A stretch of DNA of 64,000 nucleotides from Deltaproteobacteria bacterium (GCA_016699445.1 CP064976.1:992001-1056000), one strand, 5' to 3'; counted from the stretch's first letter, positions 24,605 through 34,664 are shown. Made by a program: numbers and translations. The notes: generated by a model from the sequence alone, not told the origin.

Positions 24605-25863
24605 TGTCCTCACTTTTAAAAAAAATTGAATCGATTGGTCAAAAAGCAAAAAAATCAGCGCCGCTGGTGGCAAAGCTTTCGACTAAAGCAAAAAATAAAA
24701 TCTTAACAGAGCTAGCCGATTCGCTCATAAATCATTCAGCGAATATTCAAAAAATAAATCGCAAGGACGTGCTTGCCGCTCAAAAGAAAAAGCTAGCACC
24801 GGCTATGGTAGATCGTTTGACGCTTAATGAAAAACGTATCCAAGATATGGCTCAAGGCTTGCGAGAAGTAGCCAATCTACCTGACCCTGTGGGCGAAGTG
24901 ACCAAAGCATGGACACGACCCAATGGACTGGAAATTTCCAAAGTCAGAATTCCTCTAGGAGTGATTGGGATCGTCTACGAATCTCGTCCAAATGTCACCA
25001 TCGATGCTGCCGGTCTCTGCCTTAAATCAGGCAATGCTGTCATTTTACGAGGAGGCTCGGAAGCTATCCATTCCAATATTTATTTAGGAAAACTGATTCG
25101 CGATGTTTTGAAAAAAAATGGTGTGAATTCTGATGTCATTCAAGTACTTGATACACCCGACCGCAAAGCGATGGAGGCTTTAGTCAAACAGGTTTCTTAC
25201 ATCGATCTCATTATTCCTCGTGGGGGGACATCTCTCATGAAATGGATGGGGGAACATTCTCGTATCCCTGTCATCAAACATGACAAAGGTGTGTGCCATG
25301 TCTATGTGGATGAATTTGCTGATACCCACATGGCAGAAAACATTTGTTTTAATGCTAAAGTCCAGCGACCTGGTGTGTGCAATGCTTTGGAAACCATTTT
25401 AGTTCATGAAAAAACAGCCTCAAAATTTTTACCGTCCATGATTCAAAAATATTCAGAAGCTGGAGTGGAAGTTCGTGGAGATCGATCCGTAAAATCTCTG
25501 GATCGTCGAGTGAAGACTGCTACAGCGGCGGATTGGGATGCAGAATATTTGGATCTGATTATTGCCATTAAAGTCGTCAAAAATATGGAAGAGGCGATTC
25601 AACATATTCAAAAACATGGTTCTCTTCATACCGAATCAATCATCACCGAAAATCCATCTCATGCTGAAGAATTTTTAAACCGTCTTGATTCCTCGATGGT
25701 GGCCTGGAATGCGTCGACTCGCTTTAATGATGGTGGACAATTAGGCCTTGGGGCTGAGATAGGTATCAGTACGACTAAAATGCATGCTTTCGGTCCGATG
25801 GGATTAGAGGAATTAACAACCACTAAATACGTCGTCAAAGGTACAGGACAAATTAGGAATTAA
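24604..25863 (+). CDS. proA: Gamma-glutamyl phosphate reductase
   Basis: This 419-residue enzyme of the aldehyde-dehydrogenase superfamily shows IPLGVIGIVYESRPNVT, LRGGSEAI, the catalytic Cys in FNAKVQRPGVCNALE, and ASTRFNDGGQLGLGAEIGIS near the end. It converts gamma-glutamyl phosphate to glutamate-5-semialdehyde with NADPH. It is coupled to proB and directly followed by rsfS. Confidence 0.96.
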   Translation: MSSLLKKIESIGQKAKKSAPLVAKLSTKAKNKILTELADSLINHSANIQKINRKDVLAAQKKKLAPAMVDRLTLNEKRIQDMAQGLREVANLPDPVGEVTKAWTRPNGLEISKVRIPLGVIGIVYESRPNVTIDAAGLCLKSGNAVILRGGSEAIHSNIYLGKLIRDVLKKNGVNSDVIQVLDTPDRKAMEALVKQVSYIDLIIPRGGTSLMKWMGEHSRIPVIKHDKGVCHVYVDEFADTHMAENICFNAKVQRPGVCNALETILVHEKTASKFLPSMIQKYSEAGVEVRGDRSVKSLDRRVKTATAADWDAEYLDLIIAIKVVKNMEEAIQHIQKHGSLHTESIITENPSHAEEFLNRLDSSMVAWNASTRFNDGGQLGLGAEIGISTTKMHAFGPMGLEELTTTKYVVKGTGQIRN

Positions 25864-26334
25864 ATGAAAACAACAAAACCAAAAAAATCTGCACCTAAAA
25901 AAAGTACAGCAAAACTTCCTGTAAAAAAAGTCATCGCAAAGTCTTTGCCGAAGAAAACAGCCACGGCAACAAAACCAAAAGTGAAAGACACGTTTCAAGC
26001 TCTCGCTTTAGAAGCTGCTCAATTAGCATACGATACTAAAGCTCAAGACATTATGGTACTCGACCTCACTCAGCTTCCGAGCTTTACGGATTATTTTGTG
26101 ATTTGTTCCGGTACCTCCGACCGACAAGTGCAGGCGATTTGTGATCGTATTCATCGGGCTTTGAAACTAAAAGATCAGTATCCATTAGGCATTGAAGGTT
26201 TCGACAAAGGACATTGGATTCTCATGGATTATGGCCCCGTCGTCGTTCATATTTTTTATGCTGAAACGCGTGAACACTACGCTATCGAACGTTTCTGGGG
26301 CGATGCACCTCAATTGAAACTTAAACTGAAATAG
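25864..26334 (+). CDS. rsfS: Ribosomal silencing factor RsfS
   Basis: This 156-residue protein has a core from about residue 43 of the RsfS/Iojap type: DIMVLDLTQLPSFTDYFVIC, SGTSDRQVQAICDRI, GHWILMDYGPVVVHIF and the closing YYAxERFW motif. It binds L14 and blocks subunit joining under starvation. The first 42 residues are an unusual Lys/Ala/Pro-rich basic extension. Start and proA stop are adjacent. The position between proA and gpmI is the usual one, but an ATPase gene now intervenes. Confidence 0.93.
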   Translation: MKTTKPKKSAPKKSTAKLPVKKVIAKSLPKKTATATKPKVKDTFQALALEAAQLAYDTKAQDIMVLDLTQLPSFTDYFVICSGTSDRQVQAICDRIHRALKLKDQYPLGIEGFDKGHWILMDYGPVVVHIFYAETREHYAIERFWGDAPQLKLKLK

Positions 26335-26352
26335 CACCTCCTCCACATTTCA

Positions 26353-26402
26353 AACTATAATATAGTTGCACATTAAAGCTTTAATATGCAACTATGTTGC
26401 AT
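26353..26402. promoter_or_regulatory. Overlapping palindromes at the ATPase gene start (putative operator)
   Basis: Three inverted repeats overlap here: AACTAT-N3-ATAGTT (26353-26367), a 34-bp near-perfect palindrome centred at 26378/26379 (26362-26395, one mismatched pair), and ATGCAAC-N3-GTTGCAT (26386-26402). The last covers the first ATG. This is consistent with an autoregulatory operator. Confidence 0.55.
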
Positions 26403-27545
26403 ATTATGGAAGAGTACCGAAGGGTCTTAGATTTAAGGAAAGAGTCCAAAAGTATCTTTCTTTTTGGCCCTAGACAAACCGGTAAAACTTATTGGCTCAA
26501 GAAACTCTTTCCTGAGTCCCCCTTTTATAATCTGCTTCATGCAGATGTTTTCTTCAGATTAAATCAAAAACCCCATTTGATTCGTGAAGAAGTGTTGGCA
26601 AAACAAAACTTAAATCAACCCATCATCGTCGACGAGATTCAGAAAATCCCATCATTACTCGATGAAATTCAGTCATTGATTGAAGATCATAAAGTAAAAT
26701 TTATCCTCACAGGAAGTTCTGCGCGAAAACTAAAAAGAAGCGATACCAATCTTCTTGGCGGTCGAGCGCGGGTGAGACATTTTTATCCTCTAGTCAGCGC
26801 CGAAATCTCTCATTTCGACCTTTCCAAAGCACTCAATTATGGAACATTACCTTCCATTTACAACTCGGATGATCCTGAATGGGATTTGGAAACTTACGTA
26901 GGAGTCTACTTGCAAGAAGAAATCAAAGCAGAAGGATTGACGCGCAAGATTGAAAATTTTACTCGATTCCTTCAAATCGCCGCACTTTATAATGCAGAAA
27001 TCCTCAATTTTGCCAATGTCAGCAATGATTGCGCCGTCCCCCATCGGACTGTTTTCGAATATTTTTCGATTCTGGAAGATACCTTGGTCGGACACCTGTT
27101 ACCACCCTATTCTAAAACTAAAAAACGAAAGGCTATTACGACTTCGAAGTTTTATTTCTTTGATGTGGGCGTCAGCAATTTTCTGGCAGGACGTAAAAAC
27201 ATCAAACCTAAAACGGAACTTTTTGGCAAGACCCTTGAGCATTTCATTTATACTGAAATTAAAGCCTATCTTTCTTATCGACACGACACACGCCCGTTAA
27301 GCTATTGGCATGTGCAATCAGATCATGAAGTTGACTTTCTGATTGGAGATGAGGTGGCCATTGAAGTCAAAGGCACCGAAAATGTTTCGGAAAGACATAT
27401 GTCAGGAATCAAGGCATTGTCAGAAGAGATAAAACTGAAAAAGAAAATTATCGTTTCCAACGATCCTCATCCCAGAAAAGTAGGAGATATTATGATCTTG
27501 CCAATCAAAGTATTTTTGGAAAATCTGTGGTCGGATAAATATTAA
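26394..27545 (+). CDS. AAA ATPase with DUF4143 domain (copy 1)
   Basis: This 383-residue protein has an N-terminal AAA domain with Walker A FLFGPRQTGKT (about residues 22-32), Walker B-like IIVDEIQKIPSLL and the sensor motif FILTGSSARKLK. A C-terminal DUF4143 region ends with a PD-(D/E)xK-like core (HEVDFLIGDEVAIEVKG). These ATPases are common in bacteria and archaea, often mobile, and of unclear function. The start may be the second ATG (26406), which clears the palindrome. It sits between rsfS and gpmI, which are usually adjacent, and has two homologues later in this window. Confidence 0.85.
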   Translation: MLHIMEEYRRVLDLRKESKSIFLFGPRQTGKTYWLKKLFPESPFYNLLHADVFFRLNQKPHLIREEVLAKQNLNQPIIVDEIQKIPSLLDEIQSLIEDHKVKFILTGSSARKLKRSDTNLLGGRARVRHFYPLVSAEISHFDLSKALNYGTLPSIYNSDDPEWDLETYVGVYLQEEIKAEGLTRKIENFTRFLQIAALYNAEILNFANVSNDCAVPHRTVFEYFSILEDTLVGHLLPPYSKTKKRKAITTSKFYFFDVGVSNFLAGRKNIKPKTELFGKTLEHFIYTEIKAYLSYRHDTRPLSYWHVQSDHEVDFLIGDEVAIEVKGTENVSERHMSGIKALSEEIKLKKKIIVSNDPHPRKVGDIMILPIKVFLENLWSDKY

Positions 27546-27549
27546 ACTT

Positions 27550-29067
27550 ATGAAACCCCTTGTTCTTATTATTTTAGATGGCTTTGGATACAGCGAAGAA
27601 AAAGACGGAAACTCGATTGCTCTGGCCCAGACACCCAACTATTCTCAATTTTTAACAGAATACCCACACACTCTCGTGGAAACATCCGGCGCCGCTGTGG
27701 GACTACCTGATGGTGTCATGGGTAATTCAGAAGTCGGTCATCTCACCATCGGATCGGGACGCATTCATTATCAGGATCTAACTAAGATCAGTAAAGCGGT
27801 TGAAGATAAATTATTTTTTAAAAATCAGGTCCTTCTCGATGCTTTTCAGAAAGCCAAAAAATCAGGAGCTTCTGTCCATTTAATGGGACTTCTTTCGGAT
27901 GCCGGTGTGCATAGCCATACAGATCATCTCTACGCTCTGATCAAAATGGCCAAAGATAATGGTGTCACACATGTCGTCGTCCATGGATTTATGGATGGCC
28001 GTGATACTTCACCCAAAAGTGGTGTGGGTTATGTGAAAGATCTTCAGAAAAATTTGCAGGGTATTGCCGAGATTGGCAGCTTGATTGGGCGCTACTATGC
28101 GATGGATCGTGATAAGCGCTGGGATCGTGTTCAGATTGCCTACGAAGCTCTGGTGGAACGAAAAGGATTGGAAGTGTCAGATCCTGTAGCGGCCTTGGAA
28201 GAATCTTATAAAACCCAAGTTACCGATGAATTTATCAAACCCATTTTAGTCGCGACCCAACACCCTTCTCAAAATCGCATTTTAGAAGGTGACGTTGTTA
28301 TCTTTTTTAATTTCCGCCCGGATCGTGCGCGCGAACTCACCGAAGCTTTAACAGACGAAAATTTTTCTGGTTTTCTAAAAAACAAAAAAATGACGTTAGG
28401 AGATTTTGTCTGCATGACGGGGTATGGAAAATCGTTCACACTCCCCGTCGCCTTTCCACAAACACGTCCAACTAATACTTTGGCAGAAATTATCAGTCGT
28501 AAAGGCCTCACACAATTTCACACAGCTGAGACAGAAAAATATGCACATGTGACTTATTTTTTAAATGGCGGCGTCGAAACTCCGTTCCCCGGAGAAGAAA
28601 GACTTCTTATCCAATCACCCAAAGATGTCGCAACCTATGACGAAAAGCCCGAAATGAGCGCGCGTGCTGTGTGTGATGGGGTTTTGGAGAAACTGCGCAC
28701 TGGAGTGGATGTGGTGTTTGTTAATTTTGCAAACCCCGACATGGTGGGTCACACAGGAAAACTTCCTCAATCTATCCAAGCTGTCGAAGTGATTGATGAA
28801 TGTTTGGGGAAAATTGTAACTGAAAGTCTTGCCCGCAACGGCACAGTCCTCATCACAGCCGATCATGGAAATTGTGAACAAATGTTTGATGAAAATGGCG
28901 AGCCTCATACGCAGCATACAACAAACCCCGTCCCTTTTGTTTTAATTAATAACACTAAAAATATCTCACTCCACAAAGGTGGTTTAGCCGACATTGCCCC
29001 CACCATTCTCAAACTCCTCAATCTCCCCCAGCCATCTGAAATGACAGGAAAGACTCTTATTAATTAA
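27550..29067 (+). CDS. gpmI: 2,3-bisphosphoglycerate-independent phosphoglycerate mutase
   Basis: This 505-residue enzyme of the alkaline-phosphatase superfamily has metal-binding Asp10 in LIILDGFGYS, nucleophile Ser60 in VMGNSEVGHLTIGSG, DGRDTSPKSG, the His/Asp set in FANPDMVGHTG and ITADHGNCE. It interconverts 3- and 2-phosphoglycerate and needs Mn. Length is normal (about 510). Confidence 0.97.
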   Translation: MKPLVLIILDGFGYSEEKDGNSIALAQTPNYSQFLTEYPHTLVETSGAAVGLPDGVMGNSEVGHLTIGSGRIHYQDLTKISKAVEDKLFFKNQVLLDAFQKAKKSGASVHLMGLLSDAGVHSHTDHLYALIKMAKDNGVTHVVVHGFMDGRDTSPKSGVGYVKDLQKNLQGIAEIGSLIGRYYAMDRDKRWDRVQIAYEALVERKGLEVSDPVAALEESYKTQVTDEFIKPILVATQHPSQNRILEGDVVIFFNFRPDRARELTEALTDENFSGFLKNKKMTLGDFVCMTGYGKSFTLPVAFPQTRPTNTLAEIISRKGLTQFHTAETEKYAHVTYFLNGGVETPFPGEERLLIQSPKDVATYDEKPEMSARAVCDGVLEKLRTGVDVVFVNFANPDMVGHTGKLPQSIQAVEVIDECLGKIVTESLARNGTVLITADHGNCEQMFDENGEPHTQHTTNPVPFVLINNTKNISLHKGGLADIAPTILKLLNLPQPSEMTGKTLIN

Positions 29068-29076
29068 GGAAATTCT

Positions 29077-29562
29077 ATGCCCTCATTTGACATCGTCTCA
29101 GAACTCAACATGCAAGAGCTTGATAATGCCGTGAATCAGACCAAAAAAGAAATCATCACACGCTATGATTTTAAAGGATCTAAAAGTGATATTACTTTGG
29201 ATAAGGATGGTATCCATCTCACGGCTGATGATGATTATAAGATGAAAGCCTTGGCTGATATTTTTCAAAATAAGGCCGTGAAACGTGGGCTTAATTTAAA
29301 ATCATTTGAGATTGGAAAATTTGAAGCAGCAGGCGGACAAATGCTGCGTTGTTTGATCAAACTCATCAAAGGGATCGAAACCGAAAAGGCTAAAGAGATT
29401 GTCAAAATGGTCAAAGGCATGAATCTTAAAGTCCAAGCTGCCATCGAAGGTGAGAAGCTGCGCGTCTCTGGAAAAAACCGCGATGATCTTCAAACTGTCA
29501 TGGGACACTTACGCGCCCAAGACTTTCCTATTCCATTGCAGTTCAATAATTTTAGGGATTAA
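29077..29562 (+). CDS. yajQ: YajQ-family nucleotide-binding protein
   Basis: This 161-residue protein has the family start PSFDIVSELNMQELDNAVNQ, then the ITRYDFKGSK motif and the end GHLRAQDFPIPLQFNNFRD. YajQ proteins bind nucleotides; a homologue in Xanthomonas binds cyclic-di-GMP. It follows gpmI after nine bases. Confidence 0.95.
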   Translation: MPSFDIVSELNMQELDNAVNQTKKEIITRYDFKGSKSDITLDKDGIHLTADDDYKMKALADIFQNKAVKRGLNLKSFEIGKFEAAGGQMLRCLIKLIKGIETEKAKEIVKMVKGMNLKVQAAIEGEKLRVSGKNRDDLQTVMGHLRAQDFPIPLQFNNFRD

Positions 29563-29612
29563 AAATTCATCAAAAACACGCAACTCTCTCAAAGCCTTGA
29601 CGATGATGGTCT

Positions 29613-32600
29613 ATGCTTGTTGGCACACAGACGTCATTAACACCACTGGATACAGCAGCTCTCTTCTCAGCCATGACCACTATGGCTTCTTTTTATGCGG
29701 AAGCGGCTAGCAGAGGGGCCTACGCACCATTGGCACTGACAAATCAGCAAAGAGCTCTTTTAACTGATGTTTCTCCTACTTTGGGTTGTGAACACTATTG
29801 GAAAACAATATCGAACCCTAAAACACCTGATCGCAGCGACTTAGCAAGAGCAAGCATGCATATGGCAGAAGGTCTGCGCCATTTTTTGAATTTAAAACAA
29901 TTTGAGAACTCTCCTACCCTCAAAAAAGGTGATTGGGTATTCGTCGCAGGAACAGGCTTATGTCAGGTGATTGGTAAAGAAGAGCGGTCCATTCGAGGGC
30001 AGGCCTGTACTTTTTTCATCTTTGAATATACCTGGCCCACATCAAACACCAAAATTCGTGTCATCAAATCTGAAGACAAAATTTCTTCTTCGATAAGATC
30101 CATCGCTCCTTTAGAAGAATATCAAAGGGCTGTCGAAATCCTCAATACCCCTAGAGATCATTCGGAACAAAAAAACCACCACCAATTTCACACAACTTGT
30201 CAGAGACTCTATCAACAAGGTTCACCTGAGGTGTTGGCTTTGCTCTTATCTCACCTGGCACCTCATGTCAGAAAAAAGACAGACGAGATATCTGAAAGCA
30301 TTATTCTCTTTAGAAATGTTTTAGCAACTTTATCAGGTGAAATCGCTTTAGCGAGTCACCGCTCACATTCAGATGTAATTCATGAGATTTTAACAAAACT
30401 AAATCTCACCACACATTCTCTTATCAAAATTACCTCTCATGTCACCCCGACTACTGAGGATTCTGAAATCTTATGGACTTATGGAGTTAAAGTAACAGCT
30501 TCTGTAGTAGAAGCGGAAACGCCAGATACAAAAACTGAAACACCTCTCCCTCTCAAAGAAGAGACCCCTTCTGAAACTGTAGAAGAAGCTTTGATGCAAG
30601 TCTCTTTGAAGCCTTACATCCGAGTTGAAGATATACTCCCTGGAGATACCCACACATCACTCGAAGAGTATCTAAAATGTTTTCGTTGGAAAGAGATTCA
30701 TCGTGAAAACTTCAAAAAGCTTGTGGGTGTTTCCGTAGAGACCGCTCAAAACTGGGGGAAAGGAACACACCAACCCGAACGATCAGCCTACATTCTAAAA
30801 TTATTTCGTTTTCTTGTGACTCAACATTTACGTGATGATGAGAAAGTCCCCGACCTGCTGGATCTATGGATGCTGGCTTATCCTAAGGAAGGAAAACTTC
30901 TTAAAAACACGATTCAGCGCGACCGCTGTATTATTCCGATGAAAGAAGTGGTCCTTGGTCTCCCTCTGAGTGAGCTCACTTATGATAATGCTCTAGAAAA
31001 AGTGACGGCAGAAGTGCATCCAAAGCTTTTGGTCGATGGAGTGAGATCTACTACGGGCATACCCGCGATTTCACCTCAAACTGTCACAAAGCATCTCAAG
31101 GGCCGAGTTGCCGCTTCGGCATCGATGGGGGGGACCAAAGGGAATATGGGTGTGATTTTTGGCCCTGAAGCCGAAGCTTTTTTTATGTTGGATCATTTGA
31201 CGTTAGGCATTCCACTGGCTGTAGGTGATTTTCAACCTCGAGACCCGGCTCTCGGAAGACTGACGCGATATACTATCTGTCTTGCGAATGCCGAAGATGA
31301 TTGGGAACTGTATTATAAGTTTCGGGATCAACCCGATCGTGAAACATTTCCATTTTTGTACCTACACCAAGCGCCCGATCCTTTTCATATACTGATGAAT
31401 GAACTGGAAGCGCGAGTGAGTCTTTTGGAAAAAATTCAGCAGTCCACTCCAGGATTGAGCTTCACAACGTCTAAGGTTGCAGGTAGCCCACCAAAACCTG
31501 ATCTTCTCAAAAGACGCCTTGAAGCGTTTCGTTCTAGCCATGCAGCCATGCAAAAGCAGTATGCGGCTTATGAGGCCAATCCAACAGCCTTACCGATGAA
31601 TACTCTTACAGAGATTCGAAATCATTACAGAAGACTTATGAGATTTGCTCGAAGTCTTCGAGAAACCTGGGCGGTCTCGGGACAGCTACAGATGACACCT
31701 AAAGAAGTGGTCGCATTTGAACTCGCTCCAGAAACTCAAGAAGGTCTTTTGCCACATCAAGCCTGCTTGCGAGATAAAAAGATGATTCTCCCCTCTCAAG
31801 CATTTGAAGTGTGGCATCAAGTGACATCACAAACAGCAGGTGAGAAACCGTCAACAGATCGTTTTCTAAAACTTCATCTCACATTTATAAAACTCGTTGA
31901 ACGAGGTGTCGTGACTGAAGAGGACATTCCCTCTCTTGCAAAAAATATTTTAGGCACACCTTGCGAGCTGGATGTGGTTGCCTACAAACAATTCAGAACT
32001 CTCTCAGAAACTCATGATAGACGCGCCTCTCTGGATGCTGGCTATTCAGAGGTTCACGATATTTATGATCAAATTGGTTATGAAAGAAAAAAGAAGTTAG
32101 CGGCAAAAACAAAACCGAACCAACCCCTCATTGATGTCGTCAGAGACTACTTAGGTCTAGATGATGATAATACACAGACCATTGCAAACATATTGGAAAC
32201 TTACCTAGAAGATCATGCCGATGCTAAAACAATTTTCGATCTTCAAAAACTAACAGCGGCCATAAGCAAAAATAAAGTTTCTCCAACCTCAGCTGCGGCC
32301 TCTGTTCCTCTTCTCAATACCGTGTTGGGATATTTAAAAATGAAAACACAGGAGCACTTAGAACTCGCTCCACCTCCACTCCCAGAAAAACCCGAAAGAC
32401 CTGTTGAAGACCTCATCACTTTTCCCCGTATCTTGGAAGAAAATCACTTGGTCGCTTCAAGAGCCTCACGATTGGCACATTACCATGCAGCTACTTCGAC
32501 TGACTTTACCCCTGAACAAAAAGAAGAAGTCACGGCTATTCTCAGTCTCGTTGCCTCACGTTTTAAACGCAGTATTATCCAGAGCAAGAAGATAGACGAC

Positions 32601-34331
32601 AATGAAGTAAAAATGGCTCTGAAACTCATTCGAGATGAACGATCATTATTCTTAGGGCCTTCTATCGACCTGGATCTCTCCAAACTTATTAAAATTATTT
32701 TCTCGTTTCTGAAATTTCTAAGAGAGCTTTTTGAAAGAGAACGCAAGACACTCCAATCAACTGATAAAGGAGCTATTGCAAGAGCGACTGACAACTTACT
32801 TTTTCATTGTGTGGCCGGCACTCAAACAACCACTCTTGAGGATATTTGTTTAGCTGAAGCAGACACGTCAAAAAGCAGACATCAAATTCTTGTGAGTGAT
32901 GGAGTCGCCACTCTTTCAACATTTATGGCGCATAGACAGCAACATATCGCTCAAGAAATAAAAGATTTTCATGATTTTTTTGAGGTTGTTATTCGTGAAG
33001 ATCTTACGGGGGTTCATCAAGGCAATGCCGAAGATTTTCTCAGACGCAATCATGTCCTCGAGGGTTCTTTGGAAAGTTTTCTGATTCCAATAGAAACTCG
33101 AGGCTTACTTTATTTGGAAAATCTAGAAGCTGTATACTCTATTAGAAAAGTCCTGAACCATTTCATTCAAAGTCTCCCAGCAGCACCAAAACCAACAGAT
33201 GACAAACTCGACAATAATCCATCCACACCACCTAAAAATCCACCTGCACCACATCGTCAATCAGAACCAATCGTCGTCACGACAAAAATTTCTGACACTG
33301 AAAAAAGGATATTAAAGTGGATTGAATTTCTTGGAGACGATGAGGATGCCGCGACTATTGTACGTACCTATCCTGAACTCCATAGTTTTGCTACATGGGA
33401 CAAAGGGGCTCATGCCATGCGCGGATTTGCAGCAGCAGCAGAAAGAGAGAGGCCTTACAATCCAAGCTCAGAGAACTTACGACAATTGCTTCTTCAGAAG
33501 GATATGTCGGGTAACGAAGCTCATCTACATTTCAAAAGAAAAGAACTGGTTCAAAAACTCAAAGCCAAAGAAAGAGTCCTGTGGGCTCGCATTTTAAGAG
33601 AAGCTCTTAAAGATCCTCGCAGTCCTGCCTTGGCCATTGCTTGCACCACACACCATGTGGATGCTTTTCAACGATCAGATAGGCTTTATCAGATTCGTGA
33701 ACGCTGCTTTGATGAAGATGGAAACTTTAAGCCTGGATGGGTGATAGAATTTACCAAGCTTTATGGAAAATACAGAAGAGAAATTGCAGATCGTATCTAT
33801 CATTATCAACACTGCGGGCGTCATTCACCAGCCATCAATAATGATGCATTTTTCAATGAACCCATCACGGTGCCTGCTCCTTACCGAATTCCAAAAGAAC
33901 TAGAAATGTTTGAGGATGTTCAAAGACGAAATTTTAAGCATGTGGATGGCGCCATCATTGACACATACGCTTACTATCGTTCTTTAAAGGAAAAGGACGA
34001 TTTTTTCTGGCCACTCCACTATTTGATGATTTGTCCAGACATAGAAGATCTCCAAGGTGTCGTCAGCAAGATATTCTCTCATTTGTCAGACACACACTTG
34101 AAGGGCAAATTAGGAAAAATATCAGAACGCTTTCCCAATATCCCTAAAGAAGAGGAGATAGTAGGAACTCCATCAGGAGAACGCTGGAGACAAAACATCA
34201 TTGGCTATTATCTTGAAATCAAGAGCCAAAGTGGCTCCCTTTTGAGTGGTGAAAAGGTTCCTGTCTTTGACCCTAGTAATCCGACGGGAGCTCAAGGTTT
34301 ATTTAAACTTGAGAGAAGAAAGACACCTTAA
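29613..34331 (+). CDS. Very large protein with an N-terminal CarD-like module, otherwise unknown
   Basis: This is a 1572-residue soluble protein. Residues 104-180 match the pattern of a CarD/TRCF RNA-polymerase-interacting domain: KKGDWVFVAGTGLCQVIGKE, then RGQACTFFIFEY and KIRVIKSEDKISSSIRSI. Residues 166-250 resemble the helical C-terminal domain of CarD/CdnL (QRAVEILNTP, RLYQQGSPEVLALLLSHLA, ISESIILFRNVLATLSGEIALA). Residues 365-400 look like a helix-turn-helix (LVGVSVETAQNWGKGTHQPE). A second HTH-like stretch is GIPAISPQTVTKHLKGR near residue 480. The remaining 1000 residues are mostly helical with a Pro-rich linker around 1190-1220 (NNPSTPPKNPPAPHRQ). No signal peptide is seen. It is probably a transcription-associated protein, but the whole architecture is not one I recognise. 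It has a single uninterrupted frame. Confidence 0.7.
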   Translation: MLVGTQTSLTPLDTAALFSAMTTMASFYAEAASRGAYAPLALTNQQRALLTDVSPTLGCEHYWKTISNPKTPDRSDLARASMHMAEGLRHFLNLKQFENSPTLKKGDWVFVAGTGLCQVIGKEERSIRGQACTFFIFEYTWPTSNTKIRVIKSEDKISSSIRSIAPLEEYQRAVEILNTPRDHSEQKNHHQFHTTCQRLYQQGSPEVLALLLSHLAPHVRKKTDEISESIILFRNVLATLSGEIALASHRSHSDVIHEILTKLNLTTHSLIKITSHVTPTTEDSEILWTYGVKVTASVVEAETPDTKTETPLPLKEETPSETVEEALMQVSLKPYIRVEDILPGDTHTSLEEYLKCFRWKEIHRENFKKLVGVSVETAQNWGKGTHQPERSAYILKLFRFLVTQHLRDDEKVPDLLDLWMLAYPKEGKLLKNTIQRDRCIIPMKEVVLGLPLSELTYDNALEKVTAEVHPKLLVDGVRSTTGIPAISPQTVTKHLKGRVAASASMGGTKGNMGVIFGPEAEAFFMLDHLTLGIPLAVGDFQPRDPALGRLTRYTICLANAEDDWELYYKFRDQPDRETFPFLYLHQAPDPFHILMNELEARVSLLEKIQQSTPGLSFTTSKVAGSPPKPDLLKRRLEAFRSSHAAMQKQYAAYEANPTALPMNTLTEIRNHYRRLMRFARSLRETWAVSGQLQMTPKEVVAFELAPETQEGLLPHQACLRDKKMILPSQAFEVWHQVTSQTAGEKPSTDRFLKLHLTFIKLVERGVVTEEDIPSLAKNILGTPCELDVVAYKQFRTLSETHDRRASLDAGYSEVHDIYDQIGYERKKKLAAKTKPNQPLIDVVRDYLGLDDDNTQTIANILETYLEDHADAKTIFDLQKLTAAISKNKVSPTSAAASVPLLNTVLGYLKMKTQEHLELAPPPLPEKPERPVEDLITFPRILEENHLVASRASRLAHYHAATSTDFTPEQKEEVTAILSLVASRFKRSIIQSKKIDDNEVKMALKLIRDERSLFLGPSIDLDLSKLIKIIFSFLKFLRELFERERKTLQSTDKGAIARATDNLLFHCVAGTQTTTLEDICLAEADTSKSRHQILVSDGVATLSTFMAHRQQHIAQEIKDFHDFFEVVIREDLTGVHQGNAEDFLRRNHVLEGSLESFLIPIETRGLLYLENLEAVYSIRKVLNHFIQSLPAAPKPTDDKLDNNPSTPPKNPPAPHRQSEPIVVTTKISDTEKRILKWIEFLGDDEDAATIVRTYPELHSFATWDKGAHAMRGFAAAAERERPYNPSSENLRQLLLQKDMSGNEAHLHFKRKELVQKLKAKERVLWARILREALKDPRSPALAIACTTHHVDAFQRSDRLYQIRERCFDEDGNFKPGWVIEFTKLYGKYRREIADRIYHYQHCGRHSPAINNDAFFNEPITVPAPYRIPKELEMFEDVQRRNFKHVDGAIIDTYAYYRSLKEKDDFFWPLHYLMICPDIEDLQGVVSKIFSHLSDTHLKGKLGKISERFPNIPKEEEIVGTPSGERWRQNIIGYYLEIKSQSGSLLSGEKVPVFDPSNPTGAQGLFKLERRKTP

Positions 34332-34663
34332 AAATTCCTCTTTCGAACTTCATAGTTGAGACCTACGGCGATGCTTTTTCGAATGGGGAGGGTACCGATG
34401 ATCACAACCAGAGCGACAACAAAGAGCACCACACGTGCGATCAAAAGATTTGAAGGCGCGAGTAAAAACATCGGCAAGAGAATCAAGCCCGTCATGAAAG
34501 CCGTCGACAAATAGACAAATCCCCAACTATCGCCTGCTTCTTCTTCGTAGATGTAGCCACACTCGCGGCATGATTCTGCAAGCTCATTCCATGCACAAAA
34601 TAAAATGCCCCGTCCGCAGGCGGGGCATTTCTTTTTCAAAACCCTCTTCAGGGTTGTTTTCAT
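34328..34663 (-). CDS. DUF983-family zinc-ribbon membrane protein
   Basis: This 111-residue protein begins with a zinc ribbon (KKKCPACGRGILF, then ESCRECGYIYEEE) followed by two transmembrane segments (about residues 50-95). This is the DUF983 layout; function unknown. It lies one base downstream of the fadN-like gene, so it may be in that operon. Confidence 0.8.
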   Translation of the reverse strand: MKTTLKRVLKKKCPACGRGILFCAWNELAESCRECGYIYEEEAGDSWGFVYLSTAFMTGLILLPMFLLAPSNLLIARVVLFVVALVVIIGTLPIRKSIAVGLNYEVRKRNF

Positions 34664-34664
34664 A

